From Peribacillus kribbensis DSM 17871 (GTDB lineage Bacteria > Bacillota > Bacilli > Bacillales > DSM-1321), in assembly GCF_000430765.1 (NCBI RefSeq), contig NZ_AUMQ01000035.1, forward strand, positions 17,527 through 81,526: DNA of 64,000 bases. Reading direction: 5' to 3'. Below are positions 42,122 through 51,337 of this stretch, in pieces; positions within the stretch are counted from its first letter, which is position 1; every line of letters starts with the position of its first letter. Made by a program: the position numbers and the translations under genes. A model generated the notes under the pieces. That model had not been told where the DNA came from. It made no database searches and was given only the letters and a program-made list of their open reading frames with translations.

Positions 42122-42438
42122 ACTGGCTGTATCTCGTTTTAGCGGGCTTTGGGGAGGTTGGTTTTGTCATGTTTATGAAGCTGTCGAATGGCTTCAAAAA
42201 CCGTTTATTCACCGTGCTGACCCTGCTCTCGGCCAGCCTCAGCCTGTATTTCCTCTCGCTTGCACTTAGAACCATCCCTCTGGGCGTGGGCTATGCAATA
42301 TGGACAGGAATCGGTGCTGCCGGCAGTGTTATCCTTGGCATGATCTTTTTTAAGGAACCCAGGGGATTCTTAAGGATTGTCTTTTTATTGCTGATTATTA
42401 TCAGTGTGGCCGGCCTGAAATTAGCTGCACCGGAATAA
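42118..42438 (+). CDS. Small multidrug resistance (SMR) efflux protein, second of pair
   Basis: Partner subunit, 106 residues and four helices. The conserved Glu is in LVLAGFGEVGFVMFMKLSNG (about residue 13) and the signature is PLGVGYAIWTGIGAAGSVIL. It lacks the long charged tail of its partner, as is usual in heterodimeric SMR pumps. Start and stop codons overlap the upstream gene (ATGA), so the two are made together. Confidence 0.92.
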   Translation: MNWLYLVLAGFGEVGFVMFMKLSNGFKNRLFTVLTLLSASLSLYFLSLALRTIPLGVGYAIWTGIGAAGSVILGMIFFKEPRGFLRIVFLLLIIISVAGLKLAAPE

Positions 42439-42662
42439 GGAAAGAACAGGGCGCTTCGTCTCCTGTGTTTTCTGTTTTATTGGCTCTTTTTCTATCACAG
42501 GCCGGGCCCGCGCTTACATATACTAACACATAGATCAGGGAAGGTTTTTCAAGAATCTTATAAAAATACCTGTAAATAACATAAAATTAATGGCGTATCT
42601 TTTTTTCGTTTGTTTCGGAAAATGATACAATAGAATTTATGAAAGTAATTGGAGGTAGTATG

Positions 42663-43730
42663 ATGAAGACGAAATTGGGCTTGCTTTACGGAGGAAAGTC
42701 TGCTGAACATAAAGTTTCCATGCAAACAGCAATGGCTGTTATTAAAGCATTGGATTTAAATAAATTTGACATTCACCCGATTTACATAACGGAGGAAGGC
42801 AAGTGGGTCAGCGGGCCCCAGCTTACGGCTCCTGCAGAAAATATCCAGCAGCTTGAATTTAAAGAAGGCGGCAATGAAGTTTCTCTTGATACTGCGCTGG
42901 CCATCAAAAAAGAGGACAGCGGTTTTGATGTTATTTTCCCTCTCCTCCACGGACCAAATGGGGAAGATGGCACGGTACAGGGAATGCTTGAATTATTGAA
43001 TCTTCCTTATGTAGGGAATGGCGTCCTTGCGTCCTCAGCCGGGATGGATAAGGTTATCATGAAAAATATCTTTGCGCAGGCTGGCTTGCCGCAGGTGGGA
43101 TATGTGTGGTTCATCAGGTCTCAATGGGAAAAGGACCCTGAAGCCGCCTATGAAGAGACAGAGGAAAAAATCGGATATCCATGCTTTGTAAAACCGGCAA
43201 ATCTGGGCTCAAGTGTCGGGATCAGCCGCTGTACCAGCCGCGAGGAGCTTTCCGCCGCTTACGCAGAAGCCTTCCAGTTTGACCGTAAAATCATTGTTGA
43301 AGCAGGTGTGAAAGCCCGTGAGATCGAATTGGGCGTCCTAGGCAATGACAATCCAGAATGCTCGGTTGCCGGTGAAATTGTACCGAAGACCGCCTTTTAT
43401 GATTATAAAGCCAAGTATGAGGATGGAGATACAGCGATGGTGATTCCTGCTGAAATCGACCAGGAGACTTATGATAAGCTGAAGGAGTATGCGATCACAG
43501 CGTTTAAATCCCTTGACTGCTCCGGCCTGGTACGTGCAGATTTCTTCTTGACTCATGAAGGGGAAATTTACATTAACGAAGTGAATACGATGCCTGGTTT
43601 TACTCCTTTCAGTATGTTCCCGCTTCTATGGAAGCACACCGGCGTTGATTATCCTGAGCTTATTGAAAAGCTGGTAGGATTGGCTGAAGAACGCTATGAA
43701 GAAAAGCAAAAGATTAAGTACACCTTTTAA
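42663..43730 (+). CDS. ddl: D-alanine--D-alanine ligase
   Basis: Joins two D-alanines for peptidoglycan precursor synthesis; an ATP-grasp enzyme. The 355-residue sequence shows [17 protein letters not shown], the ATP-grasp lysine region [40 protein letters not shown] (Mg-binding Glu/Asn) and [23 protein letters not shown] lies 7 bases before the ATG at 42663; an ATG three bases earlier is also possible. murF, encoding the next enzyme in the pathway, follows. A hairpin terminator lies between them. Neighbouring alr (51338) supplies the D-alanine. Confidence 0.96.
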   Translation: MKTKLGLLYGGKSAEHKVSMQTAMAVIKALDLNKFDIHPIYITEEGKWVSGPQLTAPAENIQQLEFKEGGNEVSLDTALAIKKEDSGFDVIFPLLHGPNGEDGTVQGMLELLNLPYVGNGVLASSAGMDKVIMKNIFAQAGLPQVGYVWFIRSQWEKDPEAAYEETEEKIGYPCFVKPANLGSSVGISRCTSREELSAAYAEAFQFDRKIIVEAGVKAREIELGVLGNDNPECSVAGEIVPKTAFYDYKAKYEDGDTAMVIPAEIDQETYDKLKEYAITAFKSLDCSGLVRADFFLTHEGEIYINEVNTMPGFTPFSMFPLLWKHTGVDYPELIEKLVGLAEERYEEKQKIKYTF

Positions 43731-43750
43731 TCCGGGTTCATGAGTCATGT

Positions 43751-43793
43751 CAGGCAGGAGCGTTTACCTTTAAAGCAGCTTCTGCCTGTTTTT
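43751..43793 (+). terminator. Terminator between ddl and murF
   Basis: Stem caggcag / ctgcctg (extendable by aga/tct mispairs) around a 24-base loop, followed by five T. Confidence 0.75.
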
Positions 43794-43849
43794 CATACAG
43801 TGAGTGACTTGTATGTTTGTAAATTAAATGGGAGGCAGAGGATAGTTAC

Positions 43850-45229
43850 ATGTTTACTAAAAGCTTGAAAGAGATTCATGCCATTGTAAATGGGAAAAAT
43901 GATGTAGGATCATTTGGAGATATAAGTGTGAGCGGGGCTTCTATCGACTCGAGGAAAATCGGCAAAGGTAATTTGTTTGTCCCTTTTAAGGGAGGAAGAG
44001 TCGACGGACATAGTTTTGTAAAAAAAGCCCTTGAGGATGGCGCGGCAGCAGCTTTTTGGGAAGAGGATGTTCCAAATCCGCCGCTAGAGCTTCCTATAAT
44101 TGTAGTCGAGGACTCCCTTACCGCCATTCAGGAGCTTGCCAGGAGCTATCGAAGCGACCTGGATATGAAGGTTATAGGAGTGACTGGCAGTAATGGGAAG
44201 ACAACGACTAAGGATATGACTGCTTCTCTGCTTGGAACGGTATATAAGGTTCATAAAACGAGCGGGAATTATAATAATCACCTAGGGCTTCCGCTTACCA
44301 TCCTTTCCATGGATCCTGATACAGAAGCAGCTGTTTTGGAAATGGGAATGAGCAGCAGGGGGGAAATTCAGTTTCTTTCAGAAATGGCCCGTCCAGATAT
44401 CGCGATAATCACAAATATTGGTGAATCCCATCTTCTGGATCTTGGTTCCCGCGAAGGAATTGCCGAGGCAAAGCTTGAGATCCTGGAGGGCCTCAAAGAG
44501 AATGGCACCTTTATATATTTTGGGGATGAGCCGCTGCTGGCAAACCGTCCGGATACAGGCCGACCGTACAAGGCAGTCTCCTTCGGCCGTTCCGAGAGCA
44601 ACGCGGTTTTCCCGACCTATATGGAAAATGGACAGACTGAAACAACCTATAAAATAAATGTTCTTCCGGATATGGAGCTTACTCTTCCTGTCCTTGGAAC
44701 TCATAATGTGCTGAACAGCCTTGCAGCGATAGCTGCTGCTATGGAGCTTGAGGTTCCGGCAGAGAAAATCAGGGAAGGCTTAAAAAGTGTTGTGATCACT
44801 GGAATGAGGATGGAGATGGCAGAAGGAGCTAACGGTGAAACCATTATCAACGATGCCTATAATGCCAGCCCTACCTCCATGAAGGCGGCCATTGAACTGA
44901 CGGAGGGAATTGCAGGCTTTGTCCATAAATATCTGGTTCTCGGAGATATGCTCGAACTTGGTCCGGAGGAAACGGACTTTCACTATAAAATCGGTGAGCT
45001 GATTAATCCTGAGGCGATCTCCAAGGTATTTACCTATGGGGAATTGGCAGGATACATCGCAAAAGGTGCAAGACAAAGGTTCAGTGAACAGAATGTTCGG
45101 TCCTTCACTGATAAAGAAGCGCTTATTACCGAGCTGAAACAGACAGTTCAAAAGGGAGATCTTGTTCTTGTAAAAGCTTCGAGAGGAATGGAGCTTGAGG
45201 CAGTGGTCCAGGAGCTGCAAAAATCATAA
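43850..45229 (+). CDS. murF: UDP-N-acetylmuramoyl-tripeptide--D-alanyl-D-alanine ligase
   Basis: Adds D-Ala-D-Ala to the UDP-MurNAc-tripeptide in the cytoplasm. It has 459 residues. The N-terminal substrate domain shows SGASIDSRKIGKGNLFVPFK. The P-loop GVTGSNGKTTTKDM is at 110-123. Mur-ligase motifs continue with GNYNNHLGLPLTILSM, ITNIGESHLLDLGSREGIAE, GTHNVLNSLAAIAAAMEL, and in the C-terminal domain NDAYNASPTSMKAAIE. The start is ATG at 43850 with GGGAGGCAGAGG upstream. It follows ddl as in B. subtilis. Confidence 0.96.
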   Translation: MFTKSLKEIHAIVNGKNDVGSFGDISVSGASIDSRKIGKGNLFVPFKGGRVDGHSFVKKALEDGAAAAFWEEDVPNPPLELPIIVVEDSLTAIQELARSYRSDLDMKVIGVTGSNGKTTTKDMTASLLGTVYKVHKTSGNYNNHLGLPLTILSMDPDTEAAVLEMGMSSRGEIQFLSEMARPDIAIITNIGESHLLDLGSREGIAEAKLEILEGLKENGTFIYFGDEPLLANRPDTGRPYKAVSFGRSESNAVFPTYMENGQTETTYKINVLPDMELTLPVLGTHNVLNSLAAIAAAMELEVPAEKIREGLKSVVITGMRMEMAEGANGETIINDAYNASPTSMKAAIELTEGIAGFVHKYLVLGDMLELGPEETDFHYKIGELINPEAISKVFTYGELAGYIAKGARQRFSEQNVRSFTDKEALITELKQTVQKGDLVLVKASRGMELEAVVQELQKS

Positions 45230-45708
45230 AACCACGCTCTCCAGGCAGCTTTTTAACATATCAATAGTATAAAACTGTCTTAAAATGGTGATGTTATGGG
45301 GACAGGTCCAAAAAACGGCCGTTTCTGCTGAGCAGCTTTACGGCTGGCGAATGCTGCAGTTTCTTTCTGCAAATCCCAGTCGGCCGTATGGCTGCTATCT
45401 TTGCCGGGGATAACAGCGATTCCCATATTTTTTTGTTTAATGAACAGAGCAAGGAAATAGAGGGATGTATGCGCTATCACAACCTGTTTTTAAGAAAGTG
45501 AAAACTTTCCTGAGTTGCAAAGGCTTTGCTATACTGTTAACATGTTCTATAAGGCGATAAAATTCATTTTTATGAAGGCATCCCAAATGCCTCCATAACA
45601 TGATTTTCATGCCTTTTATTCTTTTGAAAGAGATTTCTTTTCGATTCTTCCACTATGCGAAGATTGAAGTACTTGATTTAGAAATTGGCCTAGCAAGAGG
45701 TCTTATTC

Positions 45709-45731
45709 GCCGCTTTCTAGAGCGGCTTTTC
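45709..45731 (+). terminator. Terminator-like hairpin in the murF-cshA gap
   Basis: Stem gccgct / agcggc with loop ttctag, followed by TTTTCAT. It lies 480 bases after murF and 275 before cshA, so it may end a read-through or short untranslated transcript. Confidence 0.55.
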
Positions 45732-45791
45732 ATATGAATGAAGCTGAATGAGCTTTAAAATGATAAGCTTTTTAGGCCGGTTTAAGTATAA

Positions 45792-45871
45792 AAAACTCTG
45801 CTTCGGCAATCATTGCCTCGAAGCCCTTAGCAGCCCTCCTGCCTAAAGGAATGGCTGAATTCCTGAGTTTT
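45792..45871 (+). ncRNA. Candidate structured RNA element (three-way junction) in the cshA leader
   Basis: An outer stem AAAACTC (45792-45798) / GAGTTTT (45865-45871) encloses two hairpins. Hairpin A is GCTTCG (45800-45805) / CGAAGC (45819-45824), extended by GCAA/TTGC. Hairpin B is CCTTAGCAG (45825-45833) / CTGCCTAAAGG (45839-45849) with two bulged bases. The element lies 134 bases before the cshA start codon and has no T-run after it. It matches no riboswitch class I know. Folding was done by eye. Confidence 0.45.
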
Positions 45872-46005
45872 ATTGCGTGAAGTATTTCCCCTGAAAAATT
45901 GCTGAATTTCAATTTTTAGTAATTTAGCCGTTCTTTTGGGCGATAATGAGAAGACTTTTTCTTAAGATCTAAAAAATCTTAATTATTTAAAGGAGTAGGA
46001 AAAAT

Positions 46006-47484
46006 TTGACTTTGTTTAGTGAATTAGGACTTGATAAGTCTACTTTAAGATCTATTGAAAAAATGGGCTTTGAGGAGGCAACTCCCATCCAGGCTCAGAC
46101 GATTCCTTTGGCATTAGAAGGATCAGATATCATCGGCCAGGCGCAGACTGGTACTGGTAAGACAGCGGCATTCGGTATTCCTTTAATGGAAAAAATCGAT
46201 ATAAAATCAGAGCATGTTCAAAGCATAGTAATCGCTCCTACACGTGAGCTTGCTATTCAGGTGTCTGAGGAGCTATATAAATTGGGCTTTGGCAAGCGTG
46301 TACGCGTAATGGCTGTATACGGAGGCCAGGATATCGACCGTCAAATCCGCGCATTGAAGAAAAAGCCGCATATCATTGTGGGTACACCAGGAAGACTTCT
46401 TGATCACATTAACCGTAAGACCATCCGTCTTGGCAATGTAAGTACGGTTGTATTGGATGAAGCGGATGAAATGCTGAACATGGGATTCATTGAAGATATT
46501 GAATCCATTTTATCTACTGTTCCTGAAGAGGGCCGCCAGACACTGTTATTCTCGGCTACTATGCCGGAACCAATCCGCAAAATTGCAGAGAAGTTCATGA
46601 GTGAACCTAAAGTAGTAAAAGTAAAAGCAAAAGAAATGACCGTATCTAAAATCAAGCAGTCATTCATTGAGTTGAAAGAAAGCGAAAAATTCGATACGCT
46701 TACCCGCCTGCTTGATATTCAGACACCTGAGCTTGCGATCGTCTTCGGCCGTACCAAGCGCCGTGTTGACGAGCTGTCTTCTGCTCTTAATGTAAGAGGA
46801 TATATGGCTGAAGGCATTCATGGGGATTTAAGCCAGGCAAAACGTCTTTCTGTATTGAAGAAATTTAAAGAAGGAAGCATTGATGTACTTGTAGCTACAG
46901 ACGTTGCTGCCCGTGGATTGGACATCTCAGGCGTGACACATGTATACAACTTTGATATTCCTCAAGATCCTGAAAGCTATGTTCACCGCATCGGAAGAAC
47001 TGGCCGCGCAGGAAAAACCGGGGAAGCAGTCTCCTTTGTAACGTACAGAGAAAGATCTCAGCTTAATGCTATTGAGAACACAACAAAAAAACGCATGGAA
47101 AAGATGGCTCGTCCAACTCTTCATGAAGCAATCGAAGGCCAGCAGAAAGCGGTTATGGAAAAGATCATTTCTTCTGTTGAGGGAGAGGACTTTTCCCTTT
47201 ATCTTGCCACTGCTGAAGAACTGCTGAACAAGTATGAAGCATCAGATCTTCTGGCTTCTGTCATTAAAATCATGACAAAAGAACCGGATCAAACTCCAAT
47301 TAAATTAACAGAAGAAGCTCCTGCATTCAAACGGGACCGCGGCGGATACTCTGGTAACCGCGGTGGCGGCGGCGGCCGCAGCGGAAGAGGATCTTCTTCT
47401 TCCAACCGAAAAGAATACGGCCAAAGACGCGGAAGAAAACCTGCCGGCCGAGGCGGACAAGGAAGCAAAAGAGAACAGTATTAA
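46006..47484 (+). CDS. cshA: DEAD-box ATP-dependent RNA helicase CshA
   Basis: Unwinds RNA in ribosome assembly, cold adaptation and the RNA degradosome. It has 492 residues. The Q-motif is [14 protein letters not shown] (about 21-34), motif I AQTGTGKT (46-53), motif Ia APTRELAIQ, motif II DEAD (151-154), motif III SAT, then [11 protein letters not shown] and [13 protein letters not shown] in the second RecA domain. The C-terminal tail is Gly/Arg/Ser-rich ([20 protein letters not shown]). The start is TTG at 46006, 9 bases after AAAGGAG. A 776-base gap upstream, with a structured leader, suggests post-transcriptional control, common for cold-shock helicase genes. Confidence 0.96.
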   Translation: MTLFSELGLDKSTLRSIEKMGFEEATPIQAQTIPLALEGSDIIGQAQTGTGKTAAFGIPLMEKIDIKSEHVQSIVIAPTRELAIQVSEELYKLGFGKRVRVMAVYGGQDIDRQIRALKKKPHIIVGTPGRLLDHINRKTIRLGNVSTVVLDEADEMLNMGFIEDIESILSTVPEEGRQTLLFSATMPEPIRKIAEKFMSEPKVVKVKAKEMTVSKIKQSFIELKESEKFDTLTRLLDIQTPELAIVFGRTKRRVDELSSALNVRGYMAEGIHGDLSQAKRLSVLKKFKEGSIDVLVATDVAARGLDISGVTHVYNFDIPQDPESYVHRIGRTGRAGKTGEAVSFVTYRERSQLNAIENTTKKRMEKMARPTLHEAIEGQQKAVMEKIISSVEGEDFSLYLATAEELLNKYEASDLLASVIKIMTKEPDQTPIKLTEEAPAFKRDRGGYSGNRGGGGGRSGRGSSSSNRKEYGQRRGRKPAGRGGQGSKREQY

Positions 47485-47496
47485 TTAACTGAACCA

Positions 47497-47541
47497 TCCC
47501 CCAATGAAGCTGCACACGGTGCCGCTCCTGGGGGATTTTTT
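47497..47541 (+). terminator. Terminator after cshA
   Basis: Stem atccccca / tgggggat around a 25-base loop, followed by seven T. Confidence 0.85.
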
Positions 47542-47773
47542 TATTCCTTTTAGAAGATTTATCCTTGCTGAGGGTTTCAGTTACTGGATTTTTTTACAAA
47601 AACACAGTCGATATACGAAGGGAATCTCTTGAAAATGAAGTCTGAAACCCTAATTTTTAGATGAAAATTAATTAAACGTTTGATTAAAATTTCTCCTCCT
47701 CCAAGGAAGATGAAATGAATTTTAACAGCCGGGACATACTTACAAGTATGACAGATAAAACGAGGGGATTTAG

Positions 47774-48745
47774 ATGATGCTGGTCCGGCTGGGTTATGTG
47801 GCAATGAGCGTGCATCTTCAAAATGCATCGCCATCAAAAACCATGACATTTGCACAGTTTTCGAAAATTAAGGATCGAGAAGCGGCTGTAAGGAAGCTTG
47901 AGAGAATTGCGGTTTCCAACCTGGAGACCTGCCTTCGTCTGCTGAGGCATAGCACGGCGCATGGCATTTCTTTTTTTCGGCTGACGTCAAGGATTATTCC
48001 TCTGGCGAATCATGAGGAGCTTCCTCATTGGAATTATTTAAGGCCCCTAAAAAGGGCGCTGGAAGATATTAAAGACTATTTATCCGAACATCCAGATATG
48101 CGGGTGGACTTCCATCCCGATCATTTCGTAATATTGAACGGAATTCAGAAGGAAGTTTTGAATATGTCAATCAGGACACTGAGGATGCAAGAGGGGCTTC
48201 TGAAAGGGATGGGCATTGACCCTGAGCACCGCTGTGTGCTGCATGTGGGCGGCGGCTATAACGATATTGAAAAGGCCTTGGAACAGTTCATCCACAACTG
48301 GGGTCTCATTTCTGAATCCCTGCAGAGGATGATTATGCTGGAAAATGATGATACGACGTTTACTTTAAAGGATACTTTGTATTTGTGCGAAAAGCTCAAT
48401 ATCCCACTTGTATTTGATTATCATCATCACCTGGCTCATAACCATAATTCTGTCCAGTGGGAGGATGACTGGGAGCGAGTGATTAAAACCTGGGAGTTCT
48501 CGAAGCTGCCCATTAAAATGCATATTTCCAGCCCACGTTCAGAAAAGGACTTTCGAGCGCATGCGGACTATGTGGACTTATCGATGTTTCTTGAGTTCCT
48601 TGAAACAGTCAAGGGAAGCGTCCCCCGGATTGATTGTATGATAGAGGCTAAACGAAAGGATGACGCCCTGTTTAAGCTTGTGGATGAGCTGAAAAACCAA
48701 CCAGGCATTGAGTTTATTGATGGGGCAAGCTTTTATATAAAGTGA
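47774..48745 (+). CDS. uvsE: UV DNA damage endonuclease UvsE
   Basis: Nicks DNA 5' of UV photoproducts, an alternative to UvrABC repair; a metal-dependent TIM barrel. The 323-residue protein shows VRLGYVAMSVHLQNASPSKT, NLETCLRLLRHSTAHGISFF, RLTSRIIPLANHEE, VDFHPDHFVILN, VLHVGGGYNDIEKALEQF, MLENDDTTFTLKDTLYLCE and VFDYHHHLAHNH. The His, Glu and Asp residues supply the metal ligands. GAGGGGATTTAG precedes the ATG. It is transcribed alone between cshA and ydcA, where B. subtilis has ydbS and ydbT. In a spore former it helps repair UV damage. Confidence 0.93.
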   Translation: MMLVRLGYVAMSVHLQNASPSKTMTFAQFSKIKDREAAVRKLERIAVSNLETCLRLLRHSTAHGISFFRLTSRIIPLANHEELPHWNYLRPLKRALEDIKDYLSEHPDMRVDFHPDHFVILNGIQKEVLNMSIRTLRMQEGLLKGMGIDPEHRCVLHVGGGYNDIEKALEQFIHNWGLISESLQRMIMLENDDTTFTLKDTLYLCEKLNIPLVFDYHHHLAHNHNSVQWEDDWERVIKTWEFSKLPIKMHISSPRSEKDFRAHADYVDLSMFLEFLETVKGSVPRIDCMIEAKRKDDALFKLVDELKNQPGIEFIDGASFYIK

Positions 48746-48747
48746 AG

Positions 48748-48780
48748 CTGGCACTTATTGGAGTGCCGGTTTTTTCTTTT
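48748..48780 (+). terminator. Terminator after uvsE
   Basis: Stem ggcact / agtgcc with loop tattgg, followed by GGTTTTTTCTTTTT. Confidence 0.82.
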
Positions 48781-48807
48781 TAGCTGACAATCTGTAGTAT
48801 ACTTTGG

Positions 48808-49407
48808 TCATGAAATGACCTTTAATAGAGCGAGGGTAAGGAGAAAGCCAAACAGGAACCCTCCTATGTGGCCGGCTATGTTGATCTGGGGCTGCAAAAA
48901 AGTCATCGTCAGTCCGATCACTGAAAGAGTCAGAATCATTTTGGAATTATGGCTTCCCAGTCGTTCTTTTTTAAAAAGAGCAAGGCATAGGTAAAACCCC
49001 AACAGCCCGAAAACCGCTCCGCTTGAACCGATATGTGTGAAGGTCAATGGGCGGGACCAGTAGGTTGCAAGATTGGCACTAATGCCTGAAGCGAGGTAAA
49101 AGATTAGGAAAAGCCGTACTCCAAGGCTTCTTTCAATAAACGGACCGAGGACCGCAAGTGAAAAGCAATTTAAAACCAGGTGGCTGAATGATCCATGGAG
49201 AAAAATGGGGGTGATCAGCCTCCAGTACTCTCCATTGGAAATGTAGAGATTCACGCCATACAGCTTTTCGTATAGAAGAGCAGCCGGCATGCCAGGAAGA
49301 TGAGTCAGCAGGAAGGAAAGTATATTCAATGATAGAAGGATGGCGGCAGCTGGATAATTCCGGTGGAAGTTAGATAAATTTTCATTTCTTTCAAACAAAG
49401 GAAACAT
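48808..49407 (-). CDS. ydcA: Rhomboid-family intramembrane serine protease (YdcA-like)
   Basis: Cleaves membrane proteins within the lipid bilayer, or is a rhomboid-fold relative; six helices, 199 residues. The catalytic Ser is in HIGSSGAVFGLLGFYLCLAL, and the catalytic His in INIAGHIGGFLFGFLL near the C-terminus. The oxyanion/His region is ITPIFLHGSFSHLVLNCFSL. Both catalytic residues are present, so it should be active. The start is probably ATG at 49407 (MFPLFERNENLSN); a TTG at 49398 is a fair alternative. It diverges from acpS, as ydcA does in B. subtilis. Confidence 0.88.
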   Translation of the reverse strand: MFPLFERNENLSNFHRNYPAAAILLSLNILSFLLTHLPGMPAALLYEKLYGVNLYISNGEYWRLITPIFLHGSFSHLVLNCFSLAVLGPFIERSLGVRLFLIFYLASGISANLATYWSRPLTFTHIGSSGAVFGLLGFYLCLALFKKERLGSHNSKMILTLSVIGLTMTFLQPQINIAGHIGGFLFGFLLTLALLKVIS

Positions 49408-49491
49408 CCTTTCCTGGTTTAGAATCCCCGTTTTACATCTTACAGCCTGTACAATCAATTTATGACCAAAATTAACCCGGAGGAGAATGGA

Positions 49492-49842
49492 ATGATTAAA
49501 GGAATAGGAATTGATTTGGTGGAAATAAGCAGAATCAGAGAATTGGCCGGAAGGCAGCCGAAATTTGCCGGGAGGATTCTTACTCCCTATGAAATGGAGC
49601 ATTATCAATCGCTGCCGGAAAAAAGGAAAACAGAATACCTTGCGGGAAGATTTGCGGCCAAAGAAGCGTATGCAAAGGCGGCAGGAACAGGGCTCGGCGG
49701 GGAGCTGTCCTTCTTGGATATTGAGATACGAAAGGACTCCAAAGGGAAGCCTTATATAGAAAAGCCTTCCAAATATGGTGTCCACCTAAGCATTACACAT
49801 AGCAGGGAATATGCGGCAGCACAGGTGGTGATCGAGGAATAA
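49492..49842 (+). CDS. acpS: Holo-[acyl-carrier-protein] synthase AcpS
   Basis: Transfers 4'-phosphopantetheine from CoA to acyl carrier protein for lipid synthesis. It has 116 residues. Key motifs are GIGIDLVEISRIRE (Mg-binding Asp8) at the N-terminus, FAAKEAYAKAAGTGLGG (catalytic Glu and Lys, about 59-75) and VHLSITHSREYAAAQVVIEE at the end. The start is ATG at 49492, 7 bases after GGAGGAG. The gene order acpS-ydcC-alr matches B. subtilis. The 277 bases after it show no clear feature. Confidence 0.95.
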   Translation: MIKGIGIDLVEISRIRELAGRQPKFAGRILTPYEMEHYQSLPEKRKTEYLAGRFAAKEAYAKAAGTGLGGELSFLDIEIRKDSKGKPYIEKPSKYGVHLSITHSREYAAAQVVIEE

Positions 49843-50119
49843 TTCCTTTTCCCATCGCACTTTAGTCTGTTATTCAGGCAGCCCCTCACGCTTTAGGACA
49901 TATTGGCTTCCGGCTCCTCATATACATGTTAGTGCTACAGGAGAGACAAGGCCTGGCTGAAGTGTATTGGAATCGGTTGTTCACCTGCTTCTTTAGATTA
50001 AACATTTCCTCTAAATGCAAGTGCCGGACGAAATGGAACCATTATGAGAGCAATCCCTCAATGTATCGATCCGCCTTTTCCTCTCCCTTTTACGTATAAT
50101 ACCAAAAGGGGTTGAAGAG

Positions 50120-51139
50120 ATGAGAAAGTGGCTAATATTTGCAGCTGGACTGTTGATTATGGTTGTCCTGTCAGCCTGCGGCTCGAAGTCGCAGGAGGAT
50201 GTTGTCAGTGCGCTGAATGAAAAGGTTGCTGAAATGAAGGGATATAAGGCCAATGCCAAAATGACCCTCCAAATGGGGGAAGATCCGCAGGTGTATAATG
50301 TGGAGGTCTGGCATAAAAATCCGGATTTCTACAGAGTGAATCTGAAAAATCCTAAAAGAGATCAAAGCCAAATGATTTTAAGGAATAAGGAAGGCGTGTT
50401 TGTGCTGACCCCTGCTTTAAATAAAAGCTTTAAATTTCAAAGTGAATGGCCGAAAAACAGCAGTCAGGCATATTTGTATGAATCCCTGGTAAAGGATGTT
50501 ATGGAAGACAAAGGAGCTGTCTTTAAAGCGACAGATAAATATTATGTTTTTGAAACCAAAACCCGCTATCAGAATAATAAAATGCTTCCATACCAAGTGA
50601 TAACGTTTAAAAAGGATCTTACGCCTGTCAGTGTGAAGGTTCAGGATCCTGATAAAAATACGCTGGTTTCCGTGCAGTTCACAAAGGTTAAATTTGATGC
50701 TTCCTTTGACAAAAATGCCTTTGATATGAAGCGAAACATGACGAGCGCCCAGCTGGAGCTGCCAGTAATGGGCGAGGTGAAGGGCAAGAATAAGGATAAG
50801 GCATTCACAGTGAAGCATCCGACTGCCAAGATTGACGGCGCCCAGCTCCTGGATGAGGAGGAACTGGCAACCGGATCCGGGAAGAGGGTGGTCCTTACGT
50901 ACGGCGGAGAGCAGACTTATACACTCGTAGAGGAAAAGGCGGCCTATGAAGAAACGGCACTGGCATCAACAAGGATGAACGGGGAGCCGGTTGACCTTGG
51001 ATTCACCATCGGCGCCATGACCGACCATTCTGTATCATGGACGTTTGAAGGGGTGGATTTTATGCTGGCCTCTAAAGATCTATCTAAGGATGAAATGCTT
51101 ATGGTGGCGCGTTCTGTATCGGGTACAGAGGTCAAATAA
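50120..51139 (+). CDS. ydcC: LolA-like lipoprotein YdcC
   Basis: Membrane-anchored outer lipoprotein, 339 residues. The signal ends in VVLSAC with the lipid-bearing Cys at residue 20. The middle part (about 45-215) has the LolA/DUF4367-like pattern (MTLQMGEDPQVYNVEVWHKN, YQVITFKKDLTPVSVKVQDP), and the end (VDFMLASKDLSKDEMLMVAR) matches the SpoIIQ-like/DUF4367 tail of sporulation-linked lipoproteins. B. subtilis ydcC is expressed during sporulation; here it holds the same place between acpS and alr. GGGGTTGAAGAG precedes the ATG. Its function is not known. Confidence 0.9.
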   Translation: MRKWLIFAAGLLIMVVLSACGSKSQEDVVSALNEKVAEMKGYKANAKMTLQMGEDPQVYNVEVWHKNPDFYRVNLKNPKRDQSQMILRNKEGVFVLTPALNKSFKFQSEWPKNSSQAYLYESLVKDVMEDKGAVFKATDKYYVFETKTRYQNNKMLPYQVITFKKDLTPVSVKVQDPDKNTLVSVQFTKVKFDASFDKNAFDMKRNMTSAQLELPVMGEVKGKNKDKAFTVKHPTAKIDGAQLLDEEELATGSGKRVVLTYGGEQTYTLVEEKAAYEETALASTRMNGEPVDLGFTIGAMTDHSVSWTFEGVDFMLASKDLSKDEMLMVARSVSGTEVK

Positions 51140-51185
51140 AGGAGCGCCGGATGATTCATCCCATTTATCTTTCCCGCGAGATCGG

Positions 51186-51214
51186 AGTCCCTGTCAGACG
51201 GACAGGGCTCTTTT
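51186..51214 (+). terminator. Terminator after ydcC
   Basis: Stem gagtccctgtc / gacagggctc (one mismatch) with loop agacg, followed by TTTTAT. Confidence 0.75.
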
Positions 51215-51337
51215 ATATGCTTATTTTGGTTTAGGGAAGCGTTCGGAAAAGCCTGGGCGGAGGGTATGATGGTTTGACCTTGCTTTCATAAAGAGCAATA
51301 ATAGGCTATAGAAAAATAGTAAAAGGACGGGAATAAC

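Noticed and set aside
45280..45480. 66-residue minus-strand frame in the murF-cshA gap
   Set aside because: No recognisable family, no ribosome site, and both strands give equally unconvincing peptides; left as intergenic.
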